64,000 bases of DNA from Pedobacter sp. B4-66. Its GTDB lineage: Bacteria; Bacteroidota; Bacteroidia; Sphingobacteriales; Sphingobacteriaceae. Made by a program: the position numbers and the translations under genes. Positions 35,024-44,599 of the stretch are shown in pieces (position 1 is the first letter of the stretch; each line of letters opens with the position of its first letter). The notes under the pieces are model-generated. The model ran no database searches. It saw only the letters and a program-made list of their open reading frames with translations, and had not been told where the DNA came from. The DNA lies in NCBI RefSeq assembly GCF_018492665.1, contig NZ_JAFVME010000009.1, positions 248,001 through 312,000 on the forward strand, written 5' to 3'.

Positions 35024-35398
35024 ATGAAAAAATTAATCTTTACAGCGATACTATTCATCAGCATGGGTACTATGGCATTTGCACAACAAGGTGATAAAAA
35101 AGTAAAAAAGACACCTGAAGAAAAAGCCCAGTTTGCAACTGAGGAGTTAACCAAAAAGCTATCACTAACTGCCGATCAAAAAACAAAAGTACAGGCAATT
35201 AATATGGAGAGTTTTAAAAAAGTAAAGGATAGTAATCCTAAAGGCGAAAAGAAAGACAAAGCTGCTATAAAGGCCGCTAAAGATGAAAGAGATACTAAAA
35301 TAAATGCTGTCTTAAATGATACTCAGCGCAAAGCTTACAAAGAATTTAAAGCTGAAAAGAAAGCAGATAAAAAAGACGCCAAGAAAAAAACTGAATAA
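35024..35398 (+). CDS. secreted Spy/LTXXQ-like small protein
   Basis: The ATG at 35024 opens a signal peptide (MKKLIFTAILFISMGTMAFA). The remaining about 100 residues are highly charged, helical and Lys-rich, with LTADQKTKVQAINMES (about 49-64) and LNDTQRKAYKEFKAEKKA, which recall the LTxxQ repeats of Spy/CpxP periplasmic proteins. No cysteine and no enzyme motif. It may act as a periplasmic chaperone or buffer protein. It is divergent from the AsmA-like gene and 13 bases upstream of a VOC gene. Confidence 0.7.
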   Translation: MKKLIFTAILFISMGTMAFAQQGDKKVKKTPEEKAQFATEELTKKLSLTADQKTKVQAINMESFKKVKDSNPKGEKKDKAAIKAAKDERDTKINAVLNDTQRKAYKEFKAEKKADKKDAKKKTE

Positions 35399-35411
35399 AA
35401 TAAAAGAAATC

Positions 35412-35828
35412 ATGAGAGCAATTAATCCCTGGATCAACTTCAATGGCAATGCTGAAGAAGCATTCACTTTTTACAAATCAGTTTTTGGCGGCGAGTTTAC
35501 AAAAATCATCCGTTTTAAAGACTTATCAGGCCCCGAGTTTGAGGTAACCGAAGATGAGGCAAATAAAATAATGTACATCGGCTTGCCACTTGGCAAAAAC
35601 AACGTGTTAATAGCCAACGATGTTCCCGGATTTTTGGGGCGCGTAAGCGAAAATGAAAACCGGTCTAAAATACACGTGAATGCCGAAAGCCGTGAAGAAG
35701 CAGATAAAATATTTAACGGATTATCAGCAGGTGGAGAAGTGGAAGGGGCCATCGGCGACAGTCCATGGGGTACGTATGCCGGAATGTTCAGGGATAAATA
35801 TGGCATTGAATGGATTGTAGAGTGTTAA
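35412..35828 (+). CDS. VOC (glyoxalase/PhnB-like) family protein
   Basis: The start at 35412 (MRAINPWINFNGNAEEAFTF) is set by the family N-terminus; a longer frame overlaps the preceding gene. The 138-residue protein has the paired beta-alpha-beta-beta-beta modules of VOC proteins, with FYKSVFGGEF near the N-terminus and AGMFRDKYGIEWIVEC at the C-terminus. This PhnB/3-demethylubiquinone-methyltransferase-like subgroup is abundant in soil bacteria and mostly of unknown function. A close paralogue lies at 36930. Confidence 0.88.
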   Translation: MRAINPWINFNGNAEEAFTFYKSVFGGEFTKIIRFKDLSGPEFEVTEDEANKIMYIGLPLGKNNVLIANDVPGFLGRVSENENRSKIHVNAESREEADKIFNGLSAGGEVEGAIGDSPWGTYAGMFRDKYGIEWIVEC

Positions 35829-35837
35829 CTTTGCTGC

Positions 35838-36500
35838 ATGAATAAAGAAATTGCAGTCATTTTTGACATGGACGGCGTAATATGTCACACCAACCCTTAT
35901 CATTCCCTTGCTTTCCGTGAGTTTTTTTCGACAAGAAACCTAGCCCCTACCGATGAAGAATTTGCACACCATATGTTTGGCAAGTCAAACAGCTATATCT
36001 TAAGTCACTTCTTACAGAGAAAAATTGAAGGCGAAGAACTACTGCAATTAGAACAAGAGAAAGAAGGCCTTTTCAGAAAAATATATGAGTCGCATGTAGA
36101 ACCTATTGATGGTCTTGTTGAATTCATCAATGATCTAAAAAATAACGGTGCAAAAATCGGAGTCGCCACATCAGCCCCATATGCCAATCTTGAACTAATA
36201 CTTAGTAATGTAGCCATCAGAGAAACGCTAGGTTCCATAATGGCCAGCGAGGATGTAAAAAAGCACAAGCCTGATCCTGAAGTTTACCTTACTTCTGCAA
36301 AAAACCTTGGCGTATCTCCAAACCAGTGTATTGTATTTGAGGATTCTTTTTCAGGAATTACTGCAGCTTTAAATGCAGGCATGAAGGTAGTAGGCGTACT
36401 TACTTCGCATACCAAAGAGGAACTTCCGCCCTGCGACCTTTATATAAATGACTACAAAGATTTATCTTATGATACGATAAGCAGGCTAATCACAAATTAG
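35838..36500 (+). CDS. HAD family hydrolase, beta-phosphoglucomutase-like
   Basis: A 220-residue HAD protein with motif I FDMDGVI (D10 nucleophile, D12 acid/base), a helical cap (about 18-90), motif II VATSAPY (about 113-119), motif III lysine in KKHKPDPEVYL and motif IV FEDSFSGITAA. The sequence resembles sugar-phosphate phosphatases and phosphoglucomutases; substrate is unknown. It follows the VOC gene by 9 bases and probably shares its transcript. Confidence 0.88.
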   Translation: MNKEIAVIFDMDGVICHTNPYHSLAFREFFSTRNLAPTDEEFAHHMFGKSNSYILSHFLQRKIEGEELLQLEQEKEGLFRKIYESHVEPIDGLVEFINDLKNNGAKIGVATSAPYANLELILSNVAIRETLGSIMASEDVKKHKPDPEVYLTSAKNLGVSPNQCIVFEDSFSGITAALNAGMKVVGVLTSHTKEELPPCDLYINDYKDLSYDTISRLITN

Positions 36501-36503
36501 GCG

Positions 36504-36686
36504 CTACTTTTTAATGGTAATGCTTCGTCCGGTTACGAGAATAAACTTATAAATCCGGTATAGGCCGTCATCAGTAATCTCAATTTTCTCTACCAATCCG
36601 GTTTTACTAAATGTATCAGTAACCAGGTTACCAATTTTCACATCTTGTAATACGCTTGATGGTGTCTCGTTATTTAATCTAATCAT
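36504..36686 (-). CDS. small hypothetical protein
   Basis: A 60-residue frame starting MIRLNNETPSSVLQDVKIGN, without signal peptide or membrane helix, with alternating hydrophobic residues (KIEITDDGLYRIYKFILV) that suggest a small beta-sheet protein. It ends 4 bases from the stop of the HAD gene on the other strand. No family recognised; kept because the composition looks like a real small protein and it fills a gap otherwise empty. Confidence 0.45.
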   Translation of the reverse strand: MIRLNNETPSSVLQDVKIGNLVTDTFSKTGLVEKIEITDDGLYRIYKFILVTGRSITIKK

Positions 36687-36929
36687 GGCACAAACAATAC
36701 AAAATTAAGAACCAAAGGTACTTCTAAAATGTTATTTTACCGTTAACCAAATGTACTGATAGAAGCTTGTCGCAAACGGCCCCTAAAATTGACCTTTTCA
36801 CCCCGCTTAGCTCCAATGTGTATTCTATAAATTTGTTTAACAACCAATGAGAGAAACGGTATTAAGTTTTCACTCTGAATTAATGGTTTATTAATAACAA
36901 TTTTTGACCTTACATAAAACTTAGAAAAC

Positions 36930-37358
36930 ATGGCTAGAATGAATCCTTATTTAAACTTCGACGGAAAAACTGAAGAAGCTTTTAATTTTTACAAATCTGT
37001 TTTTGGCGGAGAATTTAGCGCCGTTCATAGAATGACTGAAGCACCTGAAGCTTCGCAACTACCTGAAAACGAAAGAAACGGAATTATGCATATCGCATTG
37101 CCTATTGATGGACATACTACATTAATGGCTTCAGATATTCTTCCTTCTTGCGGACATGTATTAAACGAAGGAAATAATATTCAAATCTCACTTCACCCTG
37201 AGAGCAGAGAAGAAACAGAGCGTCTTTTTAACGGATTATCATCAGGAGGAAAAGTTGAAATGCCTCTTGAAGATACTTTCTGGGGTGCTTATTTTGGAAG
37301 TTTTAAAGACAAATTTGGCATCCAATGGATGGTGAATTTTGAACAAAGCCAAAAATAA
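36930..37358 (+). CDS. VOC (glyoxalase/PhnB-like) family protein
   Basis: A 142-residue VOC protein, paralogous to the one at 35412: PYLNFDGKTEEAFNFYKSVF (about residues 6-25), RLFNGLSSGGKVEMPLEDTF and GSFKDKFGIQWMVNFE align directly with PWINFNGNAEEAFTFYKSVF, IFNGLSAGGEVEGA and FRDKYGIEWIVE. The pair probably arose by a local duplication. Substrate is unknown. The transcript ends at a strong terminator 23 bases downstream. Confidence 0.88.
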   Translation: MARMNPYLNFDGKTEEAFNFYKSVFGGEFSAVHRMTEAPEASQLPENERNGIMHIALPIDGHTTLMASDILPSCGHVLNEGNNIQISLHPESREETERLFNGLSSGGKVEMPLEDTFWGAYFGSFKDKFGIQWMVNFEQSQK

Positions 37359-37380
37359 GATATCGAAATGTGCGAGTTAG

Positions 37381-37418
37381 AAAAAATGCCTGATGAACGA
37401 TTTCATCAGGCATTTTTT
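37381..37418. terminator. strong two-way terminator
   Basis: A 17-bp perfect stem (37381-37397 with 37402-37418) and a 4-base loop, with A6 before and T6 after the GC part, between convergent VOC and galactonokinase genes. This is a textbook two-way intrinsic terminator. Confidence 0.92.
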
Positions 37419-37425
37419 ATGTAAA

Positions 37426-38388
37426 TCAATAAAAATTGCTAAATCTTGAGAAAATTACTTCATGCCCTTTAATAAGCGCAAGATCAGCATCAATTTCCTT
37501 ATTCACGTTTAAGTTAAGTTGATCACAAGCCAAATAATACAAAGATCCATGAACACCTCCGACTACCAGACATATGGGAACATCGACCTTTAGGTCTTTC
37601 AATTCAGCGCCTATCAGCAGGCCACTTAGATAATATAAATTTTCGCGTAAAGGAATCTTCTTAAGAATCTGGTTTGTTCGTACCATAAATATGGAATGCA
37701 AAAGATTTGAATCCTGGCTTGCTGCAACTCCATCGCGGAACAGCCTCTGATTTTCAAAATCATCAAAATCTCCCCCCTCCTCCACAGAAGCCGACAAAAT
37801 GCTGTTTACAGAAAGTAGTTTAAAAACTTCACCTGTCATATAGGTCTTAAAACTAATTACCTGATTATTCTTTATTACAACATGTTTTGGGTGCGTACCT
37901 GGAAGAAGTAACAATTGTTCCTGATCCTCATTACCTAAAATGGACTCGCAACCTACAATTTTAGTTTCTTCCCCTCGCATTACATCAGAGTCGGTACAAG
38001 CCCCTGAAATAATTAAAAACGGATTTGTCTCCGCAGTAGCTTCTATAAATTCTATTTTTAAATCAGAACTATCAAGATTAAATGGCAATCTCTGGTAAGG
38101 GAGGTCGAGCATTCCAATTGTAGAGGAGGCCATCCCTGAGAGCAGCACAGGAATATCATTGGTAGCTATATTTAGATCGTGCTGTAATAACCTTATCTCT
38201 CTGGCTACAATAGCGGTATAAAAATCCGATCGCGTTAAAGCAGTTCCTGTTTGTTGTTGCCAAAGTTTATAAGTATCTGAAATTCCATGGCTATTCTTTG
38301 TTTCAGCAAGTACTTTAAGATCCTTAGCCTGAATCAGACGAAGTCTGAAGGAACTTGTTCCCCAATCGCAACTAAAAAAATAATCCAT
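37426..38388 (-). CDS. dgoK: 2-dehydro-3-deoxygalactonokinase
   Basis: A 320-residue kinase that makes 2-dehydro-3-deoxy-6-phosphogalactonate in the De Ley-Doudoroff pathway. The family N-terminus FFSCDWGTSSFRLRLIQ is present, followed by GMASSTIGMLDLPYQRLPF (about 86-104), LLPGTHPKHVVIKN (about 156-169) and GLLIGAELKDL. The ATG at 38388 overlaps the TGA of the upstream transporter gene by one base (TGATG), implying coupled translation. It is the last gene of a five-gene galactonate operon. Confidence 0.92.
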   Translation of the reverse strand: MDYFFSCDWGTSSFRLRLIQAKDLKVLAETKNSHGISDTYKLWQQQTGTALTRSDFYTAIVAREIRLLQHDLNIATNDIPVLLSGMASSTIGMLDLPYQRLPFNLDSSDLKIEFIEATAETNPFLIISGACTDSDVMRGEETKIVGCESILGNEDQEQLLLLPGTHPKHVVIKNNQVISFKTYMTGEVFKLLSVNSILSASVEEGGDFDDFENQRLFRDGVAASQDSNLLHSIFMVRTNQILKKIPLRENLYYLSGLLIGAELKDLKVDVPICLVVGGVHGSLYYLACDQLNLNVNKEIDADLALIKGHEVIFSRFSNFY

Positions 38389-39674
38389 CAATTGTTTGAT
38401 TTAATACGTTCTACATTACCTACCAGAAAGATATATGAACATGCTCCCATAAGCCCTAAGATTGCAATAAATATTAATGCTGGAGCAAAATTACCACCGC
38501 TAGCCAGAAAACCGATAGCGATCGGTACTACTATCCCGGACAGCTGTCCGATAAAATTGAATACTCCACCCGTTATATTGATCAGATGTTTTGGTGCCAG
38601 ACTGGAAACAAAAATCCAAGTAATGGATGCAAAACCTACCCCAAAAAATGATAAAGACATAAAAAAGATAATCAAGCCTGGTGTATCAACGAAGTTGGCT
38701 CCCAAAATAAAAACGGAAACTAAAAGTCCGATAATGATTGGTCGCTTACGCGCTTTTGCCGCAGATACGCCTTTTTTAATTAAATAATCAGATAAAAAAC
38801 CAGAACAAAGTACACCGGCAAATGCTGCCAGGTAAGGTATGGAAGCCCAGTACCCTGATTTGATAAAATCAAGTCCGCGATAATCTACCAGGTATTTTGG
38901 AAACCAGGTAAGGAAAAACCACAAGGTAGAATTAACAGCAAATTGACCTATATAAATCCCCCATAGCTTGCGGTGCGACAATACTTCGTTCAGGTCTGCC
39001 CACTTAAATTTCTTTTTTGAATCTGCATCTGCAATGGATTTCCCGTCCATAAGGCCACCGCCACTCTCTATGAGTTTAAGCTCTGCTTCATTGGCTTTTG
39101 GGTGTTTTAAAGGATCACGGTAAAAAATGTACCATACTATTCCCCATAACACGCCGATTAAACCGGTTACGACAAACAACCCTTTCCAGCCCACATGAAA
39201 TTGGATTTTTGAAAGCACAGGCATTAAAAAAGCCAGCCCCAGAAATTGTCCGGAAGTATAAACTGCAATTGCTGATGCCCTTTCATTATCCGGGAACCAA
39301 TTACTAACCACCCTGTTATTGATTGGAAAAGCAGGAGCTTCAAATGCCCCGGTTGCCATTCTGAGCCCGAATAAGGTAACAAACCCTTTGGCAAAGCCCT
39401 GTACAATGGTTGCCAACGACCAGGTAATAAGACTAAATGTGTACAAAATACGCGGACTAAAGCGGTTCACTAATATCCCTCCAGGTATCTGAAACAACAG
39501 ATAGGTCCAGCTGAAAGCCGAAAAAATCAATCCCATCTGTACGGATGAGAACTTAAATTCTTTGCTAATTTCTGAGGCAGCGACAGCCAGGTTACTGCGG
39601 TCCATGTAGTTGATGACTACATTCACGAAAATCAGGAAAAGTATCTGATACCTTATTTTTGTTGCTTTTACCAT
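38388..39674 (-). CDS. MFS transporter of the ACS family, probable galactonate permease
   Basis: A 428-residue inner-membrane protein with about twelve helices. The N-terminus [19 protein letters not shown] and [15 protein letters not shown] are typical of the anion:cation symporter family (DgoT, ExuT, GarP). The central loop is hydrophilic (residues about 195-230). In this operon D-galactonate is the most likely substrate. The start overlaps the dehydratase stop by 7 bases. Confidence 0.9.
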   Translation of the reverse strand: MVKATKIRYQILFLIFVNVVINYMDRSNLAVAASEISKEFKFSSVQMGLIFSAFSWTYLLFQIPGGILVNRFSPRILYTFSLITWSLATIVQGFAKGFVTLFGLRMATGAFEAPAFPINNRVVSNWFPDNERASAIAVYTSGQFLGLAFLMPVLSKIQFHVGWKGLFVVTGLIGVLWGIVWYIFYRDPLKHPKANEAELKLIESGGGLMDGKSIADADSKKKFKWADLNEVLSHRKLWGIYIGQFAVNSTLWFFLTWFPKYLVDYRGLDFIKSGYWASIPYLAAFAGVLCSGFLSDYLIKKGVSAAKARKRPIIIGLLVSVFILGANFVDTPGLIIFFMSLSFFGVGFASITWIFVSSLAPKHLINITGGVFNFIGQLSGIVVPIAIGFLASGGNFAPALIFIAILGLMGACSYIFLVGNVERIKSNN

Positions 39675-40816
39675 TCCGCTACACTACCATCCTGATGTCT
39701 CCAAACAGGGTTTCGCCAATTGTGTCCTATTGCAGCCATTTTTCTTACATGTTCTTCATTGATTTCAATGCCCAAGCCTGGCTTATCAGGAATGTTTACA
39801 TAGCCATTTTCATACTGAAATACGGTTTTATCAGTTAAATAATCAAGGAGATCACTCCCTTGGTTATAATGTATTCCCAGGCTCTGTTCCTGAATAAAAG
39901 CATTATGGCAGGTTGCATCAACCTGCAGACATGCAGCAAGAGCAATGGGGCCCAATGGGCAGTGCGGAGCAGCTGCTACATCAAAAGCCTCTGCCATAGA
40001 GATTATCTTTTTACATTCTGTAATTCCGCCTGCGTGGGAAACATCGGGTTGAATAATATCAACATAACCATCTTTTAATAAGGTTTTAAACTGCCATTTA
40101 GAGAACATCCTTTCGCCTGTGGCAATGGGAATGGAAACATGATTAGCGATCTCCCTGAGGTCCTCGTTATTTTCTGGTAATACAGGTTCTTCGATAAACA
40201 TTGGACGATACTGTTCTAACTCCTTAGCCAGAATTTTAGCCATCGGCTTGTGTACACGGCCATGAAAGTCTATGCCAATACCAAATGCTGGCCCCACTGC
40301 CTCCCGTACTGCAGCAATGCGTTTTATAGCTTCATCAATTTTATCATAACTATCTACATATTGGAGTTCTTCAGTCGCATTCATTTTTACTGCTAGAAAA
40401 CCCTGCTCTGCCATCTTCTTTGCAGCCAGTCCTACATCAGCCGGACGATCTCCGCCTATCCAGGAATAGACTTTCATCTTATCTCTCGCCTTTCCACCCA
40501 AAAGCTGATGAACAGGTGCATTGTAAAATTTCCCCTTAATGTCCCATAATGCCTGATCTATACCCGCGATCGCACTCATCAAAATTGGCCCACCACGGTA
40601 AAAACCAGCTCTGTACATCACATTCCAATGATCTTCAATATTCATCGGATCTTTACCTATCAGGTATTCCATTAGCTCGTCGACTGCAGCCTTTACCGTT
40701 GCTGCTTTCCCTTCAATAACAGGTTCTCCCCATCCAACAATGCCTTCATCAGTTTCAATTTTTAAGAACAACCATCTTGGTGGCACCTGGAATAATTCGT
40801 AGCTTCTAATTTTCAT
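39668..40816 (-). CDS. dgoD: D-galactonate dehydratase
   Basis: A 382-residue enolase-superfamily enzyme that turns D-galactonate into 2-dehydro-3-deoxygalactonate. The protein matches DgoD from the start ([20 protein letters not shown]) through [40 protein letters not shown] and a C-terminal [14 protein letters not shown]. The segments [12 protein letters not shown] (about 196-207), [10 protein letters not shown] and GERMFSKW carry the metal ligands of the mandelate-racemase subgroup, and [13 protein letters not shown] carries the base histidine. Confidence 0.95.
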   Translation of the reverse strand: MKIRSYELFQVPPRWLFLKIETDEGIVGWGEPVIEGKAATVKAAVDELMEYLIGKDPMNIEDHWNVMYRAGFYRGGPILMSAIAGIDQALWDIKGKFYNAPVHQLLGGKARDKMKVYSWIGGDRPADVGLAAKKMAEQGFLAVKMNATEELQYVDSYDKIDEAIKRIAAVREAVGPAFGIGIDFHGRVHKPMAKILAKELEQYRPMFIEEPVLPENNEDLREIANHVSIPIATGERMFSKWQFKTLLKDGYVDIIQPDVSHAGGITECKKIISMAEAFDVAAAPHCPLGPIALAACLQVDATCHNAFIQEQSLGIHYNQGSDLLDYLTDKTVFQYENGYVNIPDKPGLGIEINEEHVRKMAAIGHNWRNPVWRHQDGSVAEW

Positions 40817-40827
40817 ACTGGGGTATT

Positions 40828-41451
40828 TTATAAGTGAACTGCCTGAACAAACGCTCTGGCTTTCTCGGTAAGTTTTGAAAGGTATTCTTCTGTGACTTCT
40901 TGTTTAGTATTAACCAACGCACTGCCAATTCCAAAACCAACAGCCCCGGCTTTTTTAAAATCTTTAATATTTTCGAGTGTAACTCCCCCTGTAGGTAATA
41001 GTGGGATTTGAGGAAGAGGCCCTGCAATATCTTTCAGGTAAGAAGGAGATGTTGCAGGAAAAACCTTAACGATATCAGCTCCATTTTTATAAGCTTGATA
41101 TATTTCTGTGGCAGTATACGCCCCTGGGATGTTCACTATACCAAGACTCTTTGCGATTTTAATGACCTCTGCATCCACTATTGGTGAAAGTATAAAGCTT
41201 GCCCCTGCTGCAACCGCTTTTTTGACTGATTCAACATCAAGAACTGTCCCTGCTCCTATGATCATTTTCCCATCAAATTTATCACTTAGCTCTTTTATAA
41301 CTTTAAGAGGCTCGGCTGAATTCATGGTAATTTCCAGAATGCGGATTCCTCCCGTGTACAATGCTTCGGCTATCCGTATTACGTCGGAAGGATTAGCGCC
41401 ACGAATAATGGCTATAATTTTATGTGCTAAGATTTTTGATAATGTAGGCAT
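40828..41451 (-). CDS. KDPG/KDPGal aldolase
   Basis: The start at 41451 ([18 protein letters not shown]) removes 13 residues that overlap the lactonase gene. The 207-residue protein is a class I aldolase of the KDPG/KDPGal family: IIRG, the glutamate of [15 protein letters not shown], and the Schiff-base lysine in [10 protein letters not shown] (about residue 133). It should cleave 2-dehydro-3-deoxy-6-phosphogalactonate to pyruvate and glyceraldehyde 3-phosphate, the last step of the operon; activity on the gluconate epimer is also possible. Confidence 0.92.
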   Translation of the reverse strand: MPTLSKILAHKIIAIIRGANPSDVIRIAEALYTGGIRILEITMNSAEPLKVIKELSDKFDGKMIIGAGTVLDVESVKKAVAAGASFILSPIVDAEVIKIAKSLGIVNIPGAYTATEIYQAYKNGADIVKVFPATSPSYLKDIAGPLPQIPLLPTGGVTLENIKDFKKAGAVGFGIGSALVNTKQEVTEEYLSKLTEKARAFVQAVHL

Positions 41452-41461
41452 ATGGAGATTT

Positions 41462-42475
41462 TTACAAACCTGTTTTTTTAACCAGGTCAACTTTTAACAA
41501 ATAGTCATCGGCAGTAATGAAGAGCGTATTGTAGTTGTCTGCAAATGCACAGTTTGAGGTACTGCCTTCTATTTTTATTTTGCCAAGCAAAACACCTTTC
41601 TTGTTGTAGATCCAAACTCCGCCCTGACCTGTTGTAAAAACATTCCCTTTTTTATCAATCTTAATTCCATCGACACCTCTGTCATTCTGAAAAATACTGC
41701 CGTTTATCAGTAATCCGTTCTTATCGAGATCATAGCGATACAAATAGGGTCTTTCACCGTCGGAATTTGCTATTAACAAGCTCTTTTCTCCAGGAAAGAA
41801 GGCAATTCCGTTTGGTCTTGAGATGGTATCTACCAATAAGGTTACCGATCCATTTTTGGAAATCTTGTATACTCCCTGATAGGGAGCAGCTTTTGATGGG
41901 TTATTAACACCTTTTTCCAGGCCATAAGGTGGGTCTGTGAAATAAATATCACCGTTACTTTTAACCACCAGATCATTGGGACTATCAAACTTCTTACCCT
42001 TATATTCACTGGCAAGTGTAGTGTAATCTGGCTTGGGCTTATCCAATGAAGCATTCATGAGCGCTACTCTCCTGTCGCCATGCTGGCACAATAGCAATTG
42101 TCCTTTATGGTTAAGTGCTAAGCCATTTGATCCTAGCTCTTCTCCCCGGGATTGCTCTCCTGTATAGCCTGAGTGTTCAAGATAAACCTCTTTTCCTTTT
42201 TGGGGAGTCCATTTATAAACAGTGTTGTTCAAAACATCTGATACCAGCAACATCTTTTTACTTTCTATCCACAAGGGGCCTTCTACCCAGCCAAAACCAC
42301 CGGCAATGACTTCAACCTTTGCTTCCCGATGTAGGATGGCGTCTAATTCTTTGCTTAATTTCTCTATTTTTCCTTCAGGCTTACCTTTGGTTGACTGTGC
42401 AAACAGGACAGGCAGGTTTAAAAAGAACACTAAACAAAGAGATACGGCTCTACAGGATTTAATTTGGTTTATCAT
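41462..42475 (-). CDS. secreted SMP-30/gluconolactonase family lactonase
   Basis: The ATG at 42475 opens a signal peptide (MINQIKSCRAVSLCLVFFLN then LPVLFAQ). The 337-residue protein is a six-bladed SMP-30 propeller with GFGWVEGPLWIESKKMLLVS (first metal Glu), FDSPNDLVVKSNGDIYFTDP, DTISRPNGIAFFPGEKSLLI and DGIKIDKKGNVF. It probably opens galactono-1,4-lactone outside the cytoplasm, and the galactonate is then imported by the ACS transporter. It is first in the operon, 10 bases before the aldolase. Confidence 0.88.
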   Translation of the reverse strand: MINQIKSCRAVSLCLVFFLNLPVLFAQSTKGKPEGKIEKLSKELDAILHREAKVEVIAGGFGWVEGPLWIESKKMLLVSDVLNNTVYKWTPQKGKEVYLEHSGYTGEQSRGEELGSNGLALNHKGQLLLCQHGDRRVALMNASLDKPKPDYTTLASEYKGKKFDSPNDLVVKSNGDIYFTDPPYGLEKGVNNPSKAAPYQGVYKISKNGSVTLLVDTISRPNGIAFFPGEKSLLIANSDGERPYLYRYDLDKNGLLINGSIFQNDRGVDGIKIDKKGNVFTTGQGGVWIYNKKGVLLGKIKIEGSTSNCAFADNYNTLFITADDYLLKVDLVKKTGL

Positions 42476-42596
42476 TTGGCATAAAAAAAGCATGAACAAT
42501 AACGTAAGATAAAAATAAAAAATATTTATCCCCTTAAAGTCATGCTTTCTTTACGCTGATCTGCAATCTATTGCAAATCAAGAAATCTGATTACAA

Positions 42597-43472
42597 TTAT
42601 TCTTTTATAGGTTCAGTAGCCTGTTCAGGGGCTTTACCTATTAACTCCATAAACTGATCTAATTTAGGGGTTATAATAATTTGAGTACGTCTGTTTCTTG
42701 CCTTACCATCCGGTGAATCATTTCCTGCAATCGGATTATACTCACCTCTACCACCTGCCGTTAAACGTTTCGGATCCACTCCATAATTGTTCTGTAATGA
42801 TTGAACAACTGAAGATGCCCTTAAAGCACTTAAATCCCAGTTATTGCGAATGTTTGGTTGTGAGATCGGCACATTATCTGTGTTACCTTCAATCAACACA
42901 TCATAACTTTGGTAATCTTTAATGATTTTGGCAATCTTATTTAGTGTCTCGCCTGCTTTATCCGAAATCTCGTAGCTACCAGACTTGTAGAGCATATTAT
43001 CCGATAAAGATATATAAACTACTCCCTTAAGCACTTTCACATCCACATCTCTCATTTCTTCCCTGCTCAATGAACGGGTAAGGTTATTGGTTAACACCAA
43101 ATTAAGTGAATCACTTGTATTTTTAGTGTTCACAAGGTGCTGGATGTATTTATTAGAGGCATTAATCTCATCTACCAATTTAGAGATGTTTACATTCCCT
43201 TGGTTGGTAGAACTTAAACATTTGTCGAGCGCCGACTGTAAAGAAGCTGAATTTGCCTTTTCAGATGCAATTTGCTCTTCTAAACTTTTTACTCTTGTTG
43301 ATGATCCGGAAAGGTCTTGCTGACTGGTTTGATATTTCTGATTCAAATCCTTAGTCTTTTCCTTCAATTGATCATAATTAGATTGGAGATCGTTATACTT
43401 TTTGTTACTTACACAGCCCTGGGTTAGCACGGCCGCGACTAGTACTACTGGTATTAAACTGGAAAATTTCAT
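42597..43472 (-). CDS. OmpA family lipoprotein
   Basis: A 291-residue lipoprotein (lipobox LTQGC, C20) with a coiled-coil region (about 25-90; LQSNYDQLKEKTKDLNQKYQ) and a C-terminal OmpA peptidoglycan-binding domain (about 150-272; LIEGNTDNVPISQPN, NWDLSALRASSVVQSL, GEYNPIAGNDSPDG, RNRRTQIII). The Asp and Arg that hold the diaminopimelate group are present. It should tie the outer membrane to the cell wall, like Pal/YiaD-type proteins. Confidence 0.92.
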   Translation of the reverse strand: MKFSSLIPVVLVAAVLTQGCVSNKKYNDLQSNYDQLKEKTKDLNQKYQTSQQDLSGSSTRVKSLEEQIASEKANSASLQSALDKCLSSTNQGNVNISKLVDEINASNKYIQHLVNTKNTSDSLNLVLTNNLTRSLSREEMRDVDVKVLKGVVYISLSDNMLYKSGSYEISDKAGETLNKIAKIIKDYQSYDVLIEGNTDNVPISQPNIRNNWDLSALRASSVVQSLQNNYGVDPKRLTAGGRGEYNPIAGNDSPDGKARNRRTQIIITPKLDQFMELIGKAPEQATEPIKE

Positions 43473-43547
43473 AATCCTATTAATTTGTTAGTCAAAAGAT
43501 TAAAACTGCAATCTCTATGCCAGTAAGGAAAACTGTATATTTATTCT

Positions 43548-44150
43548 ATGCAAAAAAGAGGTATCTTCTTACTTTTATTCACCCTATCTATATTTCTTTC
43601 AGGGAAAGCTGAGTCGTATAAATACGCTTCGAATGAGAATATAAAACTTGAAAGTAAGATTGAAGAAGCTTTAAAATATTCGAAAACCCATAAAATGAAT
43701 ACTTCCTATTGTATTATGGTTGACATGAGTATCCATTCTGGAAAAAACCGCCTTTTTGTTTATGATTTCAAGAAAAAAGAGGTAATTATTAAAGGAGTTT
43801 GTGCACATGGGAATGGTGGAGGCAGTACGGCGAACAAACCGGTTTACAGCAATAAAATCGGGAGTAATTGCACCTCACTCGGTAAATATAAACTAGGCAA
43901 AAGAGCATACAGCAACTGGGGTATTAATGTCCATTACAAAATGCATGGACTTGAAAAAACAAACAGCAATGCTTTTAAGAGAATCGTAGTTTTACATTCT
44001 TACACACCCGTACCTGCCTTTGAAAGTTATCCTCTGCCTGTATTTAATGTGAGTTATGGTTGTCCGGTAATTGCAAATGCAACTATGCGTAAAATAGATG
44101 AGCTCGTTAAATCAGGGCAAAAAGATATGTTACTATGGATTTATGAATAA
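43548..44150 (+). CDS. murein L,D-transpeptidase catalytic domain family protein
   Basis: A 200-residue secreted protein with an N-terminal signal peptide (about 1-20). The catalytic pattern of YkuD-type transpeptidases is present in the form used by the YkuD_2-like branch: H150 in VVLHSYTPVP and S169-x-G-C172-P in NVSYGCPV. The earlier RLFVYDFKKKEVIIKGVCAH (about 68-87) and GGSTANKPVYSNKIGS also fit. It is divergent from the OmpA-type gene; both act on the cell wall. Confidence 0.85.
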   Translation: MQKRGIFLLLFTLSIFLSGKAESYKYASNENIKLESKIEEALKYSKTHKMNTSYCIMVDMSIHSGKNRLFVYDFKKKEVIIKGVCAHGNGGGSTANKPVYSNKIGSNCTSLGKYKLGKRAYSNWGINVHYKMHGLEKTNSNAFKRIVVLHSYTPVPAFESYPLPVFNVSYGCPVIANATMRKIDELVKSGQKDMLLWIYE

Positions 44151-44163
44151 GGTTCGTTATCAA

Positions 44164-44586
44164 CTATAAGAACTTTACAAAATCCTTAGGATATTCAACG
44201 AAGCCTTGCCTTAAATAGAACCTGTGTGCATCTGTTCGCCTTGCATTACTGTGAACCATAATCCGCTTGCACTTCTTTTCAACAGCTAATGTGGTGCAAT
44301 ACTCGTCCAGCGCTTTACCAATTCCCAGGCTTCTCGAATTATCATCTACAATAAAGTAGCTAATGACTGCATAATCAGCTTCAAAAGCTATCTGAGGAAT
44401 AAAATGAAGGGAAACAAAGCCTAGTACTTCGCCATTTAATTCATAAACGATATCGAAATGGTCGGTCGACTTAGATAGGTCGCCTAGCCTTTTTTCGACA
44501 AACCCATCTTCCGTAGGATAGCCAAGCTGTTCCAATAAAACCCGAATGGCCCCGGCATCCTTAAGTTCTGCTCTCCTGATGTTCAT
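44164..44586 (-). CDS. GNAT family N-acetyltransferase
   Basis: The start at 44586 (MNIRRAELKDAGAIRVLLEQ) matches the GNAT N-terminus; the longer frame overlaps the upstream acyltransferase gene. The 140-residue protein has the acetyl-CoA binding region YFIVDDNSRSLGIGKALDEY (about 80-99; the SLGIGKAL loop corresponds to RxxGxG/A) and a C-terminal AHRFYLRQGFVEYPKDF. Substrate is unknown. Confidence 0.88.
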   Translation of the reverse strand: MNIRRAELKDAGAIRVLLEQLGYPTEDGFVEKRLGDLSKSTDHFDIVYELNGEVLGFVSLHFIPQIAFEADYAVISYFIVDDNSRSLGIGKALDEYCTTLAVEKKCKRIMVHSNARRTDAHRFYLRQGFVEYPKDFVKFL

Positions 44587-44599
44587 TAACTGAATAGAT

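Noticed and set aside
35316-35411. Upstream extension of the first VOC gene
   Set aside because: It overlaps the end of the Spy-like gene in another frame and lacks VOC sequence; the ATG at 35412 gives the family N-terminus.
36743-36931. 62-residue minus-strand open frame before the second VOC gene
   Set aside because: It overlaps the start codon and promoter region of the VOC gene and shows no coherent domain, signal peptide or helix pattern.
42562-42575. TGCAATCTATTGCA as a further Zur-like site
   Set aside because: The spacer is 4 bases rather than 5, and it lies between the OmpA-type and lactonase genes with no zinc-related neighbour.
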